Notes under the pieces: model-generated
Database searches by the model: none
Seen by the model: only the letters and a program-made list of their open reading frames with translations
What the model was told of the DNA's origin: nothing
Part shown: piece after piece, positions 62,644 through 64,000 of the stretch
Numbering within the stretch: position 1 is the stretch's first letter
Layout of the letters: every line of letters starts with the position of its first letter
From: Holophagae bacterium
GTDB lineage: Bacteria > Acidobacteriota > Holophagae > Acanthopleuribacterales > Acanthopleuribacteraceae
Assembly: GCA_029263455.1 (NCBI GenBank)
Contig: JAJCXM010000008.1
Span: 895,966 to 959,965, forward strand
Reading direction: 5' to 3'
DNA: 64,000 nt
Translations under genes and position numbers: made by a program

Positions 62644-63604
62644 CGTGCCTCCTCTGTCAATGCGGTGAGGCCATCATAAACGAAGGGCGAGATCACAGCT
62701 AGGCAAATGCCGTCAGTTCATCCGTTCCCATAACCAAGGATGCCTGACCGCAAAGATCTCCTAACACTGGCTCCAAACCCGCATCTTTTATGTGCAAAGA
62801 GGTGACCTGCCCGTATGGGATCGCGCGTTGGACTCGGCATTCACTCAACCCCGCCGCAGCACCAAGTTTACTCACTAACATAAACCTAAAAGATCATTGC
62901 CCCGCTCTCCAATCAACCAACAACTCCATATTTGCTGCCGTTCCTTCTCCCCTGCCAAGCACTGCTCCAGCGCTAATCCTGCGGTTGAGAAACCAAATTT
63001 GCCTTGGCCGGATTGTCTTCAATGCATGCCACCACCGACAGATAGTGGTTCTGATCGCGAACACACCGATCCCATTAGTCCCGTTGCCAGAGGGCAGCCA
63101 GAGGTTTTTCAGTTCGCCCTTCGAGAGGCGGCCGTTCTCTGAGCATCCTGGGTAAATGCCGAGTACAACGCGTCGATCCCGGCTGCGGAGCCAAGAGGAG
63201 CGTTTGGATGTGACGCGACGTAGTCGTTTCCTGCTTTAAAACACTTTGTTCAATCACCAATGCTCCAACTCAATCAAGACATGTCGTTCATTCGTCCCAA
63301 GCGCCCTAGCGCGACAGGATATAGCCCCGACCGCGAGGTCGGGGTAGCCTTGCAAATAGATTCCTGAGCCCCATCGGGCGGCACATCAAGCCTCAATCTT
63401 TTGAGTCCGGCTTCCACGGCAGGCGAAACTGGTGAATCCAGCCATATGAAACGGATGATTGGGGACATATCGCAGCTAAGGATGTCTAGCACCAATTTTT
63501 GAGACGAGATTTTAGCAAGAGCGGCGATTTATCCTTGATTCATGAGCTCTTGGAACCCATGTTTTAGTCATCACCAATAACCACATTTCTTTGAGGGGGA
63601 ACTT
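62644..63604. other. Intergenic region with possible gene remnants
   Basis: About 960 bases lie between the aldolase and the transposase relic. A minus-strand frame of 60 codons (62699-62881) has fairly protein-like composition (LGAAAGLSECRVQRAIPYGQ) but no recognised domain, and may be the end of a lost gene. A strong hairpin lies at 63325-63344. Other open frames here show no family signal. Confidence 0.45.
63325..63344. repeat. REP-like hairpin with GCGA tetraloop
   Basis: CCCCGACC (63325-63332) and GGTCGGGG (63337-63344) form a perfect 8-bp stem closed by GCGA, a GNRA-type loop. REP elements mobilised by REP-associated transposases have this shape, and a relic of such a transposase starts 261 bases away. 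No second copy was noticed in the window. Confidence 0.55.
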
Positions 63605-64000
63605 ATGGCACGTCATTGTCGTTTGAAGTCGCACTTGGACGGTCAGGCTTATCACGTGATGCATCGCACGATGCGCCCCGCCTTCGTTTAAGCTATGGCG
63701 CGGCAAGCAGGCCTTTTTGTTCGAGGACGAGGTCTGTAAAGAATGGATCTATCAGGAAATATTGGCATTAGCTGAGATTTACACCGTGGATCTACATGCG
63801 ATTGCCGTCATGAGCAACCACCCGTTTTCGTTGCCAAGACATTTCCCTTGATCACAGAATGCTGTTTGCAACTCTACCGCGGCAAGCTACCACATCGTGT
63901 TGAGCATGCTGAAACCGGCGTTTACGGAAAAAGAGGTGGAAGCGCGTTTTATTCGCTATCAACGTCGATTGCGGCATAAGCAGAAATGGTACGTATGGCG
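63605..64000 (+). pseudogene. Frameshifted REP-associated Y1 transposase (IS200-like), cut by window edge
   Basis: An ATG at 63605 opens MARHCRLKSHLDGQAYHVMH, the usual start of RAYT/Y1_Tnp proteins, but a stop follows at 63689. Another frame (from about 63687) continues with FLFEDEVCKEWIYQEILALA and DLHAIAVMSNH, where the catalytic His-x-His region should be. It then breaks again (stop at 63849). A third stretch reads VEARFIRYQRRLRHKQKWYV towards the end of the window. Several frame breaks show the gene is dead. Confidence 0.75.

Overview
The window is a contiguous piece of a Gram-negative bacterial chromosome of roughly balanced base composition. It has TonB-dependent receptors, lipoproteins with lipoboxes, Tat-type leaders, a reg_prop hybrid sensor kinase, a eukaryote-like Ser/Thr kinase fused to a formylglycine-generating-enzyme (FGE)-type domain, and several large secreted repeat proteins. 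This mix suits a free-living, probably marine or sediment heterotroph such as an Acidobacteriota/Holophagae-type or similar deep-branching lineage. That placement is inference; no rRNA or ribosomal protein gene is present to settle it. I saw no tRNA, rRNA, CRISPR array or intact prophage.

Layout. 1-6303 (minus): a translationally coupled chemosensory operon (MCP, CheW, a short CheW-like protein, CheB, CheR-TPR, CheA cut by the window edge). 6502-8050 (plus): a membrane-anchored protein, an ECF sigma factor and a small single-pass partner. 8279-14324: a cysteine-rich exported protein followed by a CzcCBA heavy-metal efflux system. 14471-17598: a secreted leucine-rich-repeat protein and a secreted companion. 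17646-22754 (minus): two paralogous TonB-dependent receptors. 22977-26285: a methyltransferase, a Tat-exported cupin-type protein, a PAF-acetylhydrolase-like lipoprotein and a lumazine-binding-like small protein. 26557-31386 (minus): a reg_prop sensor kinase with its LuxR-type response regulator, then an AraC regulator divergent from an aldo/keto reductase (31458-32438). 32989-38815: a run of small genes including an XRE regulator, two GFA-type zinc proteins, YaiI, two MAPEG proteins and a TetR regulator with a clear palindromic operator. 38942-46935: a Tat-leader protein, an S74 tail-fibre-like protein, HIT, sulfotransferase, MFS and hydrolase genes.

47230-58249 is the most striking part. 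A 1057-residue secreted Asp-box protein with a dockerin-like end is flanked by a 113-bp imperfect direct repeat. Next to it, on the other strand, lie two coupled giant proteins, each with 14 LVIVD repeats split 7+7 (two predicted seven-bladed propellers) and a C-terminal S74 intramolecular chaperone. They share their N-terminal and C-terminal domains with the YadA-head-type S74 protein at 40493-42106, so the three look like one scaffold with exchangeable middle modules. A decayed fragment resembling the Asp-box gene lies beside them at 58581.

58657-64000 holds the Ser/Thr kinase-FGE fusion, a DUF6922/AbiEii-type toxin-antitoxin pair, a class II aldolase, and a frameshifted REP-associated (Y1) transposase with a GNRA-loop hairpin nearby. 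The chemosensory operon, the ECF and two-component systems, the metal efflux operon and the receptors suggest a surface-active organism that invests heavily in sensing and in exported proteins.
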